Shown here piece after piece: positions 23,301 through 35,327 of a stretch of 64,000 bases of DNA. The DNA comes from Heterotrichella gracilis (taxonomy: Eukaryota; Sar; Xanthophyceae; Tribonematales; Xanthonemataceae). The position numbers and the translations under genes are program-made. The first letter of the stretch is position 1. Each line of letters opens with the position of its first letter. The stretch covers positions 186,001-250,000 of the forward strand of contig JAULBX010003332.1 of NCBI GenBank assembly GCA_032358255.1. Reading direction: 5' to 3'. A model generated the notes under the pieces. The model was not told where the DNA came from and did not search any database. It saw only the letters and a list, made by a program, of their open reading frames with translations.

Positions 23301-25758
23301 AGGAAGAGTACAGTCAACAGCGCGGGAAATTGGTGCATCGGTGCACATGCCCAAATGTGTGCTCAAACACAGTGTGGAGTGACATCTGCAGCACATAGCA
23401 GTACATATGTGGGTGTGGTGGTGGCCCACCCAGGCGCACCTTGTCCGCCGGCTGCATCAAGTCCCAGAACTGGTGGCCAATGGCTTCTTCACGGTCAATG
23501 CCTGCAAACACAGTTCACAAAGGGTCAACACAGGGCAGCAGGTCGTACCAGCACCCAACACACATGCAGCAAGGTACCTGTATTCCCACCACAGCACAGT
23601 GGGTGTGAGTGAGAACCGAAGTGCAAAATGCCACACGTGGTTGCACCCACTAGCCAGCCTATCCTTGCAGAACGCCTGTTCAGCTCTCGTCCTCACCTGT
23701 GATGCGCGTCCACGCGTCGTTGGCGTACACCACCTCCCAGTTGTTGCCCTCGGTGTTGTTGAGCATGATCACGCCCTCGGACAGGCTGTCGGTGGCGCGG
23801 CACAGCTCGCCCTGCGCCGCTGCCGCCGCGTTAGCCGCGGCCATATCCCGCTCCAGCTCGCGCATCACCACCTCTGCAAAGTTGCACAGCAGGTTGCACT
23901 GCTGCGCGTCGATCTTGCGCGGCTTCACGTCCACCAGGCAGCTGCGGGCAGGGGTGTTAAGGGTTTAGGGATGAGGCCTAGGGTTGGCGTCCAACAGAGA
24001 TGCAGGCATGGAGTGCGGTGAGAGGACCAGAGCAGTAACAGCCCAGCCGTGAGCCCAGCCCAGCCGTATGCAGTATGCTGACAGCGCAAGCACGTGCGGG
24101 TGAGGGTTGCCCCCAATCAGGTACCAGGCTCGCTTGCATGCTGCTTGGACATGGCACCTGCATCCTGTTGGTAGAGGTGCACTTCTAAGCAAAACAGGTT
24201 TGCACCTGCTCAGCAAATGCGCTATGGTGTTGTATGCAGTTGATGTCATCGGTAGCAAAATACTTACAGCGTGCCCAGGGCTTCGCCTGTGGACGCGATG
24301 AGCGGGGCTGCTGCGTAGAAGCGCACATTCATGTCGCCCATCACCAGTGGGTTGTTCTTGAACCTGCATGGCAAAGGGGAGATGGGTCGCTGGAGATAAA
24401 GCTGTAGCTAGAGCGTGCAGGATGGTGGCACAGAACTGCACTCGCTCGGTTGCCAGACCACACAGCAACCAAACAGCCAATTTGGTCCAACATGCAGGCA
24501 CAGAATGAGCTGCGCAGTCAGCCAGCTGTTGCCGTATGAAGAATACAACACAGCTCTACCCACAACTCACACCCCCTATTTCCAACGCCTTGATAGGTGT
24601 TAGTCTATCGGCAGGCACGTACCTGGGGTCCACGCTTGCATCCTCCACCAGCAGCATCTCTGGGTTTTCGGGCAGGATCACCCAGGGGCAGAAGGCGGTG
24701 CACACGCACTTCTCGCGGGACACCTGGTTGATGGGCAGGCCAGCCTTGGACTTGAACCACACCCGGTCAGTGTCCACAAGGGTGACTGCTGCAGCCGGGA
24801 CATCATACAAGCTGCACATGAGCTTGGTGATGTGGTCAAAGCGTGGCTCTGGTTCGGTGTCCAGCACACCCAGGGACATGATCTTGTCATGCCGCCTCTT
24901 CTCCTTCTCTGCTGCTGGCCACCCAGAGTTGAAGGCTGGGATGCTCCCATAGGAGCCCTGTGCTGAGTCAAATGATACCCTGTCCTCTAGTGCCCCGCCA
25001 TGGGTCTTCCCCTTTTTGGGCCCCGCCTCCCACCCAACCCCAGGAACATACTGCTTTCCGTTGGCATCTGGCACTGTGGTGTTTGTACCAAAGTTGTAGA
25101 TCTCTCCAGCTGCCGAGGGTTTGCCTTGGGCAGTCTGCAAACAGGGGAAACAGGGCGTGGATGAGCTCAAGTGCGAACAGGCTTGGATTGCGTTCCTGTT
25201 ACGAGCAACCAAGAAACCACCAGAGGCAGGCGGAACCGCCACTGGGAGGGCGTGGTTTGTGGGCAAGTGGAGGTTCAAAGGAAAGGAAAGAGGCTCGCCA
25301 CCGTCCCATACCAAAGCGTACGACGAAGAGGGTGCGCCAAGGGCGTCCTTGGCAGCCGCACTGCCCCGTCCTAACATGGTGCTGGATTTTACAAGATCCC
25401 CATCACCCACTACACAACCAACGGCACTCTCGCATTGCAAACCGAGGCTCAGCAGCACCCAAGGGAAACGCAGCCAGGGAGCTTACTTTCGACGCTGCAA
25501 ACACCGGCCTACCAAATAGGAAAAGCTGTTGTCGTGCAGCTGCAAATAAACAAGGCCAGCCAAGACCGTGCACAAATCCAACGTGGCAAGGCGGGTTACG
25601 CAAGGCATGGCTACTCCCCAATGCATTGCACTGAAATGCACTGAGGAGCCCAATCAGCCACTCTGGTGACAACGTCTGGGATGGGATTGCAGTAGGCATA
25701 CCTGCAGGACTGTCTCTCCCGCCTCGGGCCTTGCCTCCTTGGACGCTGCGCAGCCCAT
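20387..25758 (-). CDS. GAF-PAS protein kinase (TKL/Raf-like) with N-myristoylation-type start
   Basis: Twelve exons: 25702-25758, 24623-25134, 24268-24363, 23697-23941, 23440-23501, 23144-23247, 22716-22821, 22279-22464, 21806-22085, 21490-21653, 20844-21110 and 20387-20491, for 727 residues. It opens MGCAASKEARP, a classic N-myristoylation plus cysteine palmitoylation context, so membrane attachment is likely. A GAF domain spans about 100-250 (DHITKLMCSLYDVPAAAVTL, CVCTAFC, APLIASTGEALGTLCLVD). A PAS domain spans about 265-394 (NWEVVYANDAWTRITGIDRE). The kinase spans about 426-720, with GQGSYGRVYRG, lysine 456 in VAVK, HGDLSAGN at 585-592, DFG at 607-609 and PPE. The catalytic loop has Ser where most Ser/Thr kinases have Lys; Asp and Asn are kept. 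Activity is likely but not certain. The sensor input is unknown. All junctions keep frame. Confidence 0.88.
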
Positions 25759-28402
25759 GCCTGGACGGGGCCGCGCACCAAATCCTTGCAGCCCTTGAAG
25801 TGTTCCCAGCTTATAAACCGATGATTCGGTACACAGCACTGGCTGCCAGTTTCACGCAGAACTGGATATCACGTGGTGGTGCTGAATCAAACTACGAGCC
25901 TGCGTTCGCAGAATGGCTGCCGCGATTCTCACATTAGAGTGGGCCAACTCACGTAGATGCAGAGCCCAGTTGCAGATTTGCTGTCAACAGGGGGTTTCCT
26001 ACCGTAAATACCCGAGAGCAAGGCAACGCTCTGCTGAAAAAACTGAATGGAAGCAGGCAACCAGTTGCTTATGCCAGTAAAACACAGCTTGGCTTCAGTG
26101 CAGTACATCTGCTGTCGTACTCCCACGATACGGGTGACGTGATACAAGATACGATGGCCGTGCAGTGGGTATCAAGATAAAGGCCCGCGCTCGTTCGCTA
26201 AACCCTGGCCCCGAGAAACATACCCGCCCATTCAGTTGGATCTAAACTATGGATCAATCTTATCTATTTGCCCAAAAGCTGCTGCCAAACACATGCCATC
26301 AGCTGATGGGTCCAGGCTATGTCTATATTCAAGGTAGCCGGCTGGGCCGTTCCATGTGTCCTCAGTCCTTGTGGATGTACTCTGTTGATGGCAGCGGTTG
26401 AAGCAGAAGGTAATCGCCACTGACAAAGCTCTGGTCCTGGTCAATTGGTGCATGCATTCGATGTGCCTGTTGAGCGTGCACACATTTTACCCATTTGCAC
26501 ACAGTTTAATCTCTTGTCCGCACACTACCGGTATATCATAGTGGTATTCGAAGCGAGCATTCGACAAAGATTTCGCTACACGCGCCGTCGGTTGCACGCA
26601 TCCTCGCATGGTGAGTCAAAAGAACACATGCCATGGTGCAAAGTATTTGCAAGGGTTTTGGAAGGGTTCTATATGCAATATGACAAGTGTACACAAAAAA
26701 CAAAAAGCCCTCCTCGCGGCCTTGTGGATTACCTGGCTGGGTCCAGTAGTTTAGCGTTCAAGCGCGGTTGCCAAGTGCGCTTCTATTAACTTTTGGTGGT
26801 GACACAATAGTAACTCAAACCAGGGTCTTGTTGTTGGGGTACCCCCTGGTCTGCGCACAGTACAGAGAGTTGACTCCAGTGGGTACCACAAGACTCGATC
26901 GTTTGCCACAGCAACCCGCCGGTGTTTCCATTCAGAGTCCTGGTTACATGCTGAGGAGGCCAAGTGCCACCACCATCCTCCAATGCCCTCGTTCTCAGCA
27001 AACACCCCCTCCTCTTCCACCTTACCCAACCACACCTGCTGACTGACACTCATCACGGGGGATTGGCACTCAAACAACAAACCAACCCATAGGGCTCAGT
27101 GCAACTTACATCCAACCGCTATAACTTCTGCGCCCTATGCAAATTTCATCTGAACCCACAGTCAACATCAACAATAACCACACTTATCCTTCGGCGTACC
27201 TGCAGACCAAGGGAAAGGAGGGAAACGGCAATGTGTGCCGCTATAGATGGATATGTTTTTCGTTTGTTGTCTGCTGCCCACAAGATCGTTATGCCTAACT
27301 CTGAGTCTGTCAAATCCTTCCTTTAACTGCCTGCTTAATTCAGGTCAATTAAATATCCATTTAAAACTCAACTCCATTCAGCAGTAATGACCAAATGCCA
27401 CACATGTCCAATTGATTGTCAGGGACACTTCCATCACACCACTCAGCATAACACCTATCTCACACGGGCCTCGCCAAGCAGTCAGCTATCCGCCTCAGGG
27501 CCTTCCAAGGCCCACCAGCAGACTGCAGACTCCCAAAGTATACGTACCAGCGCAACTCTCTTCTTGGGTGCATTTTACGTCTAGATCATGTCCTTCCATA
27601 ACTCCTATCTCAAGAATGGATTGACTTGACGCCTGTATACTTACCACTCTCTTTCCCAAAGTTTGAGTCAGACTCACTCACAATTGACCACCGCATGTGC
27701 AGTTAACATCCATATTTGTTTTGTAGTGATGGTACTAACCCTTGTTCCTCACAGCATTTCCCTTCCGAAAGTTATACTGAACTATGTATAACCTATAATA
27801 ATTCAATTATGTCATCGCCGCTGCCCTGCCCCAACAATCAAAGCGCACACCGCGGCGATGACAATGAGAAGTAAGGAATATTCGGGGTGGGAGGGAGGGA
27901 AGAGCACGCCCCCTAGAGGAGCGAGTAAGCATAGCAATGCAAGTGGGCAGCAGATGTAAGCTAGCTGATACCGTGCTAAACGATACCAGGAGCTGTGAAA
28001 CAAAAAACCTGCTCTTCCCGCTGGAGAGACAAACAAGTAGCCAGTGGAAAGATCTCCCCCAAGGGGATAAAACAAATGAAAAGACGCCCCCGGATAACCT
28101 CACTTTCAGTTCACGTGGATTCACTGAAAGTGAGCCTCAATGAACCGCACAGACTCGTGAACGGACGTATCCCATTGCCCTGCCATCCATGAGGCATAGC
28201 ACAAGAAAGAAAGAAAGCAAAAAATGGTCCCAACAACAGGCAGCACGCACCACAGCACCAATACCCTCCCACCCAGCCCTCCCTCTCCAGTGGGACCTAG
28301 CAATACAATAATCGAGTAAAGATGGCAGGCACGCTGCAGTTTCCTCATCCCATAGGCAACTAAGCACCCCCTGATATCCCCCGCCCACACCTCCCAAATC
28401 CC
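25759..28402. other. Intergenic stretch upstream of the kinase gene
   Basis: 2.6 kb contains the kinase promoter and the 3' region of the Mg2+ channel gene. Composition is near neutral and ORFs are short and overlapping. A 12-base-arm inverted repeat lies at 28099-28134 (CTCACTTTCAGT ... ACTGAAAGTGAG). A short hydrophobic minus-strand ORF near 27820-27880 was considered but is unsupported. No RNA gene is seen. Confidence 0.4.
28099..28134. repeat. Short perfect inverted repeat, 12-base arms
   Basis: CTCACTTTCAGT and ACTGAAAGTGAG flank a 12-base spacer. It lies about 270 bases beyond the stop of the minus-strand Mg2+ channel gene, so it could be a 3' stem-loop or simply a chance palindrome. 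Confidence 0.5.
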
Positions 28403-31400
28403 CTAGTGTATATCCTCCCCTGGGAACCTCCTCAGCGTGTGCTCGTCCTCCTCCTCCGGAGGCTGCGCCCGCACCAGCTCCACCTGCTGCAGCACCCCGT
28501 CCCGGTTGGTGTCAAACACGCGGTACAGCAGGTCGATCTCCGCGCTGGTCATGTGCACACCCGCCAGCTGGCTGCGCAGCACGCCCTCAAACTCGCCCTT
28601 GCGGATGCCTGCGGGGGGACGGGAGGCGCGGGGTGGGGGGCTGTGGCAAGGTCATGTGGTGCAGGGTGAGGACAGGGCGTCAAGGGTAATAAAATAATAA
28701 TACGCTTATTATGTCCTATTTTTAACTTATGACCCTTGGTGGCGTTCATTATGAATCTGCTATCAAACGCACCCTCGCAGGTGCCTGTGGGGGGTTGGGG
28801 GTGCAGAAAGGGTTCCAGGCGTTGCCGAGGGCTGTTATGCTCAAAAGGAGGGGGGTAATACATGCCTGTTGCAGTAGCGCGCAGGGTTTGTTAGAGGATC
28901 ATCCACATCTCCCCTCCCCACCCACCTTGGTACTGCTGCAGCAGCGCCATGATGTCATCCATGTCGTCTATGTGGTACATGAGCAGGTCCCGCAGCGACT
29001 GCATGTCGCGCATCACCGCCTGCTGCTTGCGCGCCGGCCAGAACTTGAAGTAGGCGTACACCGCACAGAAGGTGGTGGCGGCGGCGCTCAGGGAGCCGCC
29101 AACCACCATCCACCACATGCCGGGCACGTCCTGCGCGGGAGGGGGACAGGGATGAGTATTCTCTGACAGATCATGCCGCCTACGCAAGTGTACCAACCAC
29201 AAGGTTGTTGAAGCTGAGTGGGTTGAAAACGATACAGAGTTCATGGGTGCCCCAGGTGGGATGCATCCACCGTTTGCGCCATGCACTCCTGTCCTTCACG
29301 CACCGCTGGTAAAGACATTGTACATGCACCCCTGTGCAGCAATACAGTACCCTCACACAGGTGCCCATTCCCTCTTTACACCCACACCTCCAGCCCCGTG
29401 TGCAGATTCATCCCGAAGAAGGCGCCCGGCAGCTGCGACACCATGAGCCCCAGGCTGATCATGGTGGCGGTGAGGTTGATGCCGATGATGCGGTTGCGCT
29501 GGAAGTCAAGCTGCATGTGCCACATCTGCTGGGTGCTGTCCAGGTTCTCTTCGAGCTCCTGGGGGGCAAGGGGGGGAAGCATGGGAAGGAGAAAAATGAA
29601 TGTACATCTACGATGCCTGTCCATGATCACCCACATTGGTGCCCCTTACTTCTGCCCTATACATACCCCCCTTCATTTCGTTTTTTGGAAATTGGTTACC
29701 TGGTTCAGAGATTTAATAGTCACTGCAATTTATGTTGACGAGGCTCCTGAATTTGCCTCACCCCAGGTTTCAAGCATATACGCTTCAGGAGCTGCTGAAT
29801 TTGAGGCGGCTGACGTAGGCCAGCTTTGATGAGCTGATTACCCATTGATTAGTTACTAGGTATTCCACATATAAAACAGTTCATAAAATACTTGCGTTTC
29901 ATTCAGGCGTTACTTGAAGTGATCACCAGATAAACCGCAGCCTACCTTCAGCGCGTTCTCCACCGACTGGATCTGGTGGCCATACGCTTCCATGATGACT
30001 GCTGCTGAGCGCATCTCCTCGCCCATGGGTTGGGGCCGGGAGGAGGGGCGGGGGGTGGGGGGCGGGGTAAGCGGCCAGGCGCCCCTGCCGGTGGGTATGG
30101 TAGACAGGCACAGCTGCGGTGCAGAGTGGGGGGAGGTAGGGATCGTGGCATACAGGCCCAGGTAATTGAATTGAGGGTGGCCACCTCCCAAGCATTGTAC
30201 GAAGCACAAATGTGAGGGAGTTTGTGCGATATGCCACCATTTCTCGCAATAACACCGCAACCCAGGCCACACACGCAAGACTAACGACAGCACACAGTGC
30301 GTCGGCCCTTCTGCCCTGACCAGGGCATGTGGCAGAGGCGTGGTGTGTGGCAAACTGTGGTAGGGTGTCGAGCATGTGCATAAATCCTTGTTGCCTGTAT
30401 AGATGCAACCTCCTATGGCCCCTTCCCTACCTGCGCCAGCACGTGGTCGCTCTTGATCACATCCACGATTGCCTCCCTGGCCTCCTTCACATCGTACTGC
30501 ATCTCGGTCAATTTCCTGAGAGAGCCAAATGTGCCATGTCAGCACCCTTAACATGGCATGGCCGCCTGCTCCAAGCACTGGTGGTCCACCACGACATGCA
30601 CATGAATCGAGCAGGGTGGATCCCTGGGGGAACAGTGGGTGTGGAAATTACAGGGCTGTGACTCAGGCTGGCATTATCACAATCCTGGGGTTTTGTGGTG
30701 CGTCGTTTGTTGCAGTTACAGTTGCATGCGTGGCATAGGTGAAATGCATCCACCAACAGGAACCGCATGCCCCATGCACTCCTGTCTCGCACAAACCCCT
30801 GCCAACGGTTTTGCATGAGCGCACCTTTGAATGGGCAACAACCGCTGCAGCTCACCATTTGTGACAATGCCATGCACCTGCAGCCACACATGGAAGAGGC
30901 GTCAGATATCCCATTTGTGACGAAGGACAGATATTATCCTTTTACATTTCTTATTATTTCATTGTAAGTTCTTTGACTTGTACAAACCCTCATGCAGCTT
31001 AACATCAAGTCCAAACGCAAATGCCCTCCTACATGTGGCCATATCTCTTACACCACACTGCATCAACTTGCCTACACAAACCCTAAGCTGGCCAGAGTCA
31101 GCATGCCACCACTGCCACCGCCACATCCCACCCCTCCCCCCGCCCAAGTCCCCATTGCCTCCGCCACATTCCCCCACCACCACTACCACCCACCTCCCCA
31201 ACCCACCCACCCACCTGAGTCACCATGGCCTCCGTGACCTCACTGCAGCAAAAACCCTACTCAAACCCTAAGCCTACCTGAGTCAGCATGGCCTCCGCCA
31301 CCGCCGCCAGCCTCCTGGACCGCCGCTCAAAGTACCGGACCGTCTCAGACAGCAGGGCTTCCAGCACGCTGAGCTCAAAGGGTGCATCGGCTTTGGTGAG

Positions 31401-33188
31401 CAGGTTGGTGTAGATGGCGCGGGAAACATCCACAGTGTGGGAGGTGCGCCTGGGCCAGGGGGGTGGGTGGGGCACACGGTGTCAGTGGCATGTGGGAGAG
31501 GGGCCCAACATTTGAGGCCGCGCCGCCTCTAAACCGAATATTCACCCACCAGGGTTTTGGGGTTTCAAGGATGTTTAAGATTTCCATCACCCTGCCAGGA
31601 CCATCGCCGCTGTGTGCGAGAAGATGGGCATGCGCGCCGCCAATTTCCCAAACCCCAATTTAGGGTTTTATGCTTATATTAATGTGGGATTTCTTCCTGC
31701 TTACCCCGCCGGGAACAGCACCGCCCTGTCGGGGAAGATGAGCACGCGCGCCGCCTCAGTCCTGAAGAGCACCATGCGCGCCCCATCGTCCCCGTGGCGG
31801 GGCCTGATGAGCGCCTTCTGGGCCACCAGCGCCAGGCTGGAGGTGAACACCGCCAGGTCACGGGGGGGCAGGCCAAGGCTGCGGGCGGTCTCCAGGCGCT
31901 CCTCAACGGTGTGGTCGGAGTGGAACACGATCACCTGGAAGGGGAGGGACCCAGTTTGTTTGGGGGTAGAATACGATCACCTGGAAAGGGGAGGGATCCA
32001 GTGTGCTTGGGGCGGGATATGGTCATCTGAAATGGAGGGTCAGAACTGAAGAAATTCAGCTAGTGCCAGTCAGCCTTGCTCATGCCATGCCGAGGCAGTT
32101 CTACTTTGACACTGTTATATACCATTTTTCACAATAACATTTTTGCTGGGAAGGTATTACTACACTTGTGCATGGCCTCAATCGGGCGGGAGTGCATCAG
32201 GAGCAAAATATCAGATCCTTATTAATGGATGATAGTACTTTGACAGGGGCCGCAGCATGTGGGTTTGCATAATGAAAGTGTGTATTGCCGTGTATTTGCG
32301 TTGCAAAGCCATGGCGAAAGCCTGTTGTATGCAAAGCTCGTGCGCATACACATGGAAAAAGAAAGATGAATGATTAAGATGTAACAGAGAAAAAAGAAGT
32401 ATAGTCGCATTTTGTTAAATCCATGTGCAGGGAGAGGGCGGGGCGGCTCCCATCCCCGGGGAGGCATGGATGAGTACCATGCACCACAAATGCAAACAAA
32501 TATTAGGCAACGGTGGTGCATGACCAATTCTAGTCCCCCTGGGCCACCTTCCCTTTCCCTCCCTCCTCACCTCCCATGATGTCCGCCCCTTTATGTCCAC
32601 CCCATCCACCAGGTGCCGCCTGCAGTCAACCACCTTGGCTGCATAGGTGCCGCTGACGGTACCCCGAATAGGGTGGAGAGGGAGCTGGGTGTCGCCCTCG
32701 CCGTTGCATTCGGTGTCAGGGGGAGGAGCGGGAGGTATCTTCAGGCCTCGAGCATGGTGCCATTGCCAAGGGATGCGGTTGACAAGGGGATTGAGGCCAA
32801 AGGTTGCTGAGAGGGGAGGTTGGGCGGTGGCATGCCAGGCAGATGCCAAGGGGAGATGCCGATGGAGGGGTCCAGAGGGGGAGCAGGAGGAGGGAAAGGA
32901 TCTTGAATCACATATTTGCTGTGTTATGAGAGGCTCTGGAGCTGCTGGTGCTGGTCTTCCAGCGGCTGTGGCGATGTGGCTCTTGCGGGCAGGGAGTGAC
33001 TTGGGCGCTTCAGTGTCACCACCTCCCGTTGCTGAAAAGCTGAATGGAGGCGCGGAAGAGGAGTAGGAATGCTGTGGTGTGGGCGGCTGCAGCTCGTAAA
33101 GCAAGGCTGTCATGCGGTGCAGGAAAGGCCATGCCGGGTTGAGTGTCGAGCCCAAGTGCCTGAAGAGGGGGTCGCGAAGGGTCTGCAT
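28403..33188 (-). CDS. Mrs2/CorA-family Mg2+ channel with C-terminal EF-hand
   Basis: Nine exons: 32571-33188, 31705-31934, 31278-31449, 30825-30877, 30431-30515, 29946-30017, 29388-29558, 28926-29130 and 28403-28608, for 603 residues. The N-terminal ~180 residues are Pro/Ser/Ala-rich, perhaps an organelle presequence plus linker. The Mrs2 core follows: GLPPRDLAVF, RVLIFPDRAVLF, APFELSVLEALL, a long helix, then helix 1 at about 434-457 ending in the signature GMN (459-461, AFFGMNLHTG). Helix 2 is at about 472-497 (WWMVVGGSLSAAATTFCAVY). After helix 2 most family members end soon. Here about 100 more residues carry a degenerate helix-loop-helix and then a canonical EF loop at 568-579 (DTNRDGVLQQVE, acidic at 1 and 5, Asn at 3, Gly 6, Glu 12). 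That suggests Ca2+ control of Mg2+ flux. The exact acceptor of exon 6 could be three bases later. Confidence 0.88.
31927..32043. repeat. 2.5-copy tandem repeat spanning the exon 2 acceptor of the Mg2+ channel gene
   Basis: A ~46-base unit starting ACGATCACCTGGAA occurs at about 31927-31972 and again at about 31973-32020. A third, decayed part reads GGTCATCTGAAATGGAGGG. The first copy includes the used splice acceptor and first codons of exon 2 (minus strand), so the others carry copies of that acceptor inside the intron. Confidence 0.75.
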
Positions 33189-34213
33189 ATTGTCGCGGAC
33201 CTTACTGAATATATGCCCCGAGACTGTGCCCTCGGTGCTAGCAGGCCGCTATGCCCATCCTATAAACTTTGAAATCCCGACTTGCAGTTGAGCGGAAGCT
33301 TTGTCCGACACTTTGGGTCGCACCCCTCACCCCCAATGATATACATCGATTTCTATAGCATGGTTTTGAGACTGACCAGACTGCAGTATCACTGTGAAAT
33401 AGAGAAAAGTCTGCTGTTAAAACTTTTGTTTGTGTAACGCTTCTATGAAACTAGGCTATATGCATGCATGTGGCCCGTCTTCAGCGGGGTACCCACATCC
33501 CACAAAATGTGCCATGGAGCCACGTTTTTGCGCCCCAATCACATGGGTCCTCATTTTCGGGCCCCATGTGACAGCACAGTCCACTTTCGAACAGCCAGTG
33601 CTCAACCCAAAAGCGAGCCTTTGGACAGGGAATTGAGCTCAACAACCGGCTGTGGCGAACACATGTGTGCGTATCGCTTCCCCTTAGTGTGTCGGTATCG
33701 AGTAACGACTGCTTGTTGCTGTCTTACAGTCATCAGCGCCCGTGTATCTGCACATCCTAGCAAGCCTAATTCTCAAGCACCTAGTGTTGTTGTGCTAGAT
33801 CTTCGTGGAAAATTTGACGGCCTTCTTTGCTAGCTTTGAAAGAAATTCGGAAGGTTCTCCTTCCTTGTTACTGAACGGAACAGAGACAGAGAAACATTTA
33901 AAGCTGCCTCGATACCAAGCCGTGCAAAAATATCGAGTCCATCTCACTGCTAAGGTTGTTGTCAGCAGGACGAGGCAAAACGCACCAGAAAGGTAGGTAG
34001 AACGATCTGTTAAAGACAGCCGTGCTTCTTGCACACTGGTCGCCTATTAATGCATGCATGCATCTCCACCCACTTACTGCTAACACGATACACCCACATA
34101 TTCCTTTCCAACCCAGTGTGATCAACCTGACATGCACCCCGTGTGTCCCCCCTTACAGGTAAACTAGCTTCAACTCCCCCCTCCACCCCCACCGCCCACC
34201 CTCCCCAGCCACA
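33189..34213. promoter_or_regulatory. Divergent promoter region with possible 5' UTR intron
   Basis: About 1 kb separates the starts of the Mg2+ channel (-) and the small membrane protein gene (+). CCAGAAAG|GTAGGT near 33992 and CCCCCTTACAG near 34158 could bound a 5' UTR intron of the plus-strand gene. The ORF at 33805-33996 has no recognisable features and is probably leader sequence. Confidence 0.35.
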
Positions 34214-35327
34214 ATGGCCCCCCGCAAGGACCCTCGTGCCAAGGTCCCCAAAGTGGACCCTCAGGACAAGCCAGGGGCGCCAGATGCCACAGAAAAGGAC
34301 AAACCAACGGTACGAACTCCCTGCACTTCCTACAGTGCTTTACCACAGGTGGATCACAGGCTGTGGCTTCACAACCACCTGCCATCAGCCCTGGGGTAGC
34401 AGCCTCACGCCACTAAGCTGCTGCACTATGCCCAGTAGGCCCTTTGGGTATCCATGCACAGTTTACGTGTAATACCGAGTACCCGCCAGCCCCTTGCGGA
34501 CCACTGAGTCAGCGTCACAACCTCCGAGAGGTGTGCTGGCTTTGCGCGGTCACGCAGCAATGCAAGTCTTCGTGCACAGCAGCGCTACTGTTTGAGGGCA
34601 ACCGCTTGTGACCACCGCGCATTTAAAACCCCCTCCTTCCCCCTCTGCACGCTGCCATGCCGTGCCACCAGTCTGAACGTTCTTGTACCCATCCTTGTTT
34701 ACCCCCCTTGCCACCACCACCCACAACCTCACCAGCCGCCCCCCACCCCCTCTCCCGCAGACCTCCAGCATTCCGGGCAATTCCTCACCCTACTACGACC
34801 CCACCATGTCCCCCCTGATGTATGCCTTCCGACAGTACTTTGGTGTGGTGATGGGCACAGCGGCGGTGGGCGGGACCATAGTGATGGCAAGCAGCGACAG
34901 CGAGTACCAGGCACTTGCCATGCTGGGCTTCGCGCTCCTGGCGGCACTAGCGCTGGGATTTCATGAGCTCAGGCCCTACAAGGTGAGGGGACTGAAAAAT
35001 TATTGTGGGCTTGGGATTGTGGCCCTGGTGTTTGGAATTGCGGTTCACTCGGTGGGTTACCTAGGTAACAGGACTGGGTTGTAGTCTTGTTTAGAGACTG
35101 GAATGTAGCTGGTTGTTTGACTTACATCCGGTGATTTCAGTCATGAACATGGTATGTGTCTGTCAATTATGTAGGCTGTCAAATCGACTTGCATTGTTGC
35201 AGCATCCCCAGAGCAACGCTTGTGGCCTTGTCATTTTGCGCTGACTCTCTCTCGTGGTGCCACGCAGCGTGCTCAGCAGGGTGGATGGAACTTCTACAAG
35301 TTCTCAGGTGGTGGGAAGCAGCAATGA
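34214..35327 (+). CDS. Small two-helix membrane protein, unknown
   Basis: Three in-frame exons: 34214-34309, 34761-34982 and 35268-35327, for 125 residues. Residues 1-45 are Lys/Asp/Pro-rich and hydrophilic (MAPRKDPRAKVPKVDPQD), without a presequence look. Two hydrophobic helices follow at about 58-75 (YFGVVMGTAAVGGTIVMA) and 81-99 (YQALAMLGFALLAALALGF). The tail is basic and aromatic (HELRPYK, then GGWNFYKFSGGGKQQ). A compact hairpin with both ends on the same side fits. No family is recognised. Endomembrane or organelle location cannot be told. All junctions are GT-AG. The exon boundaries and the coherent protein make it a real gene, but its function is open. Confidence 0.65.

Noticed and set aside
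26445-26789. 114-codon plus-strand ORF upstream of the kinase gene
   Set aside because: No domain-like sequence, no splice partners, and composition typical of the intergenic region.
27812-28075. Minus-strand ORF with a hydrophobic end (YSLLLIVIAAVCALIV)
   Set aside because: The hydrophobic part is short and the rest is unlike protein; no splice sites or start context support it.
33805-33996. 63-codon ORF before the small membrane protein gene
   Set aside because: It begins with a non-ATG codon and ends at a donor-like site; more likely a 5' UTR exon.
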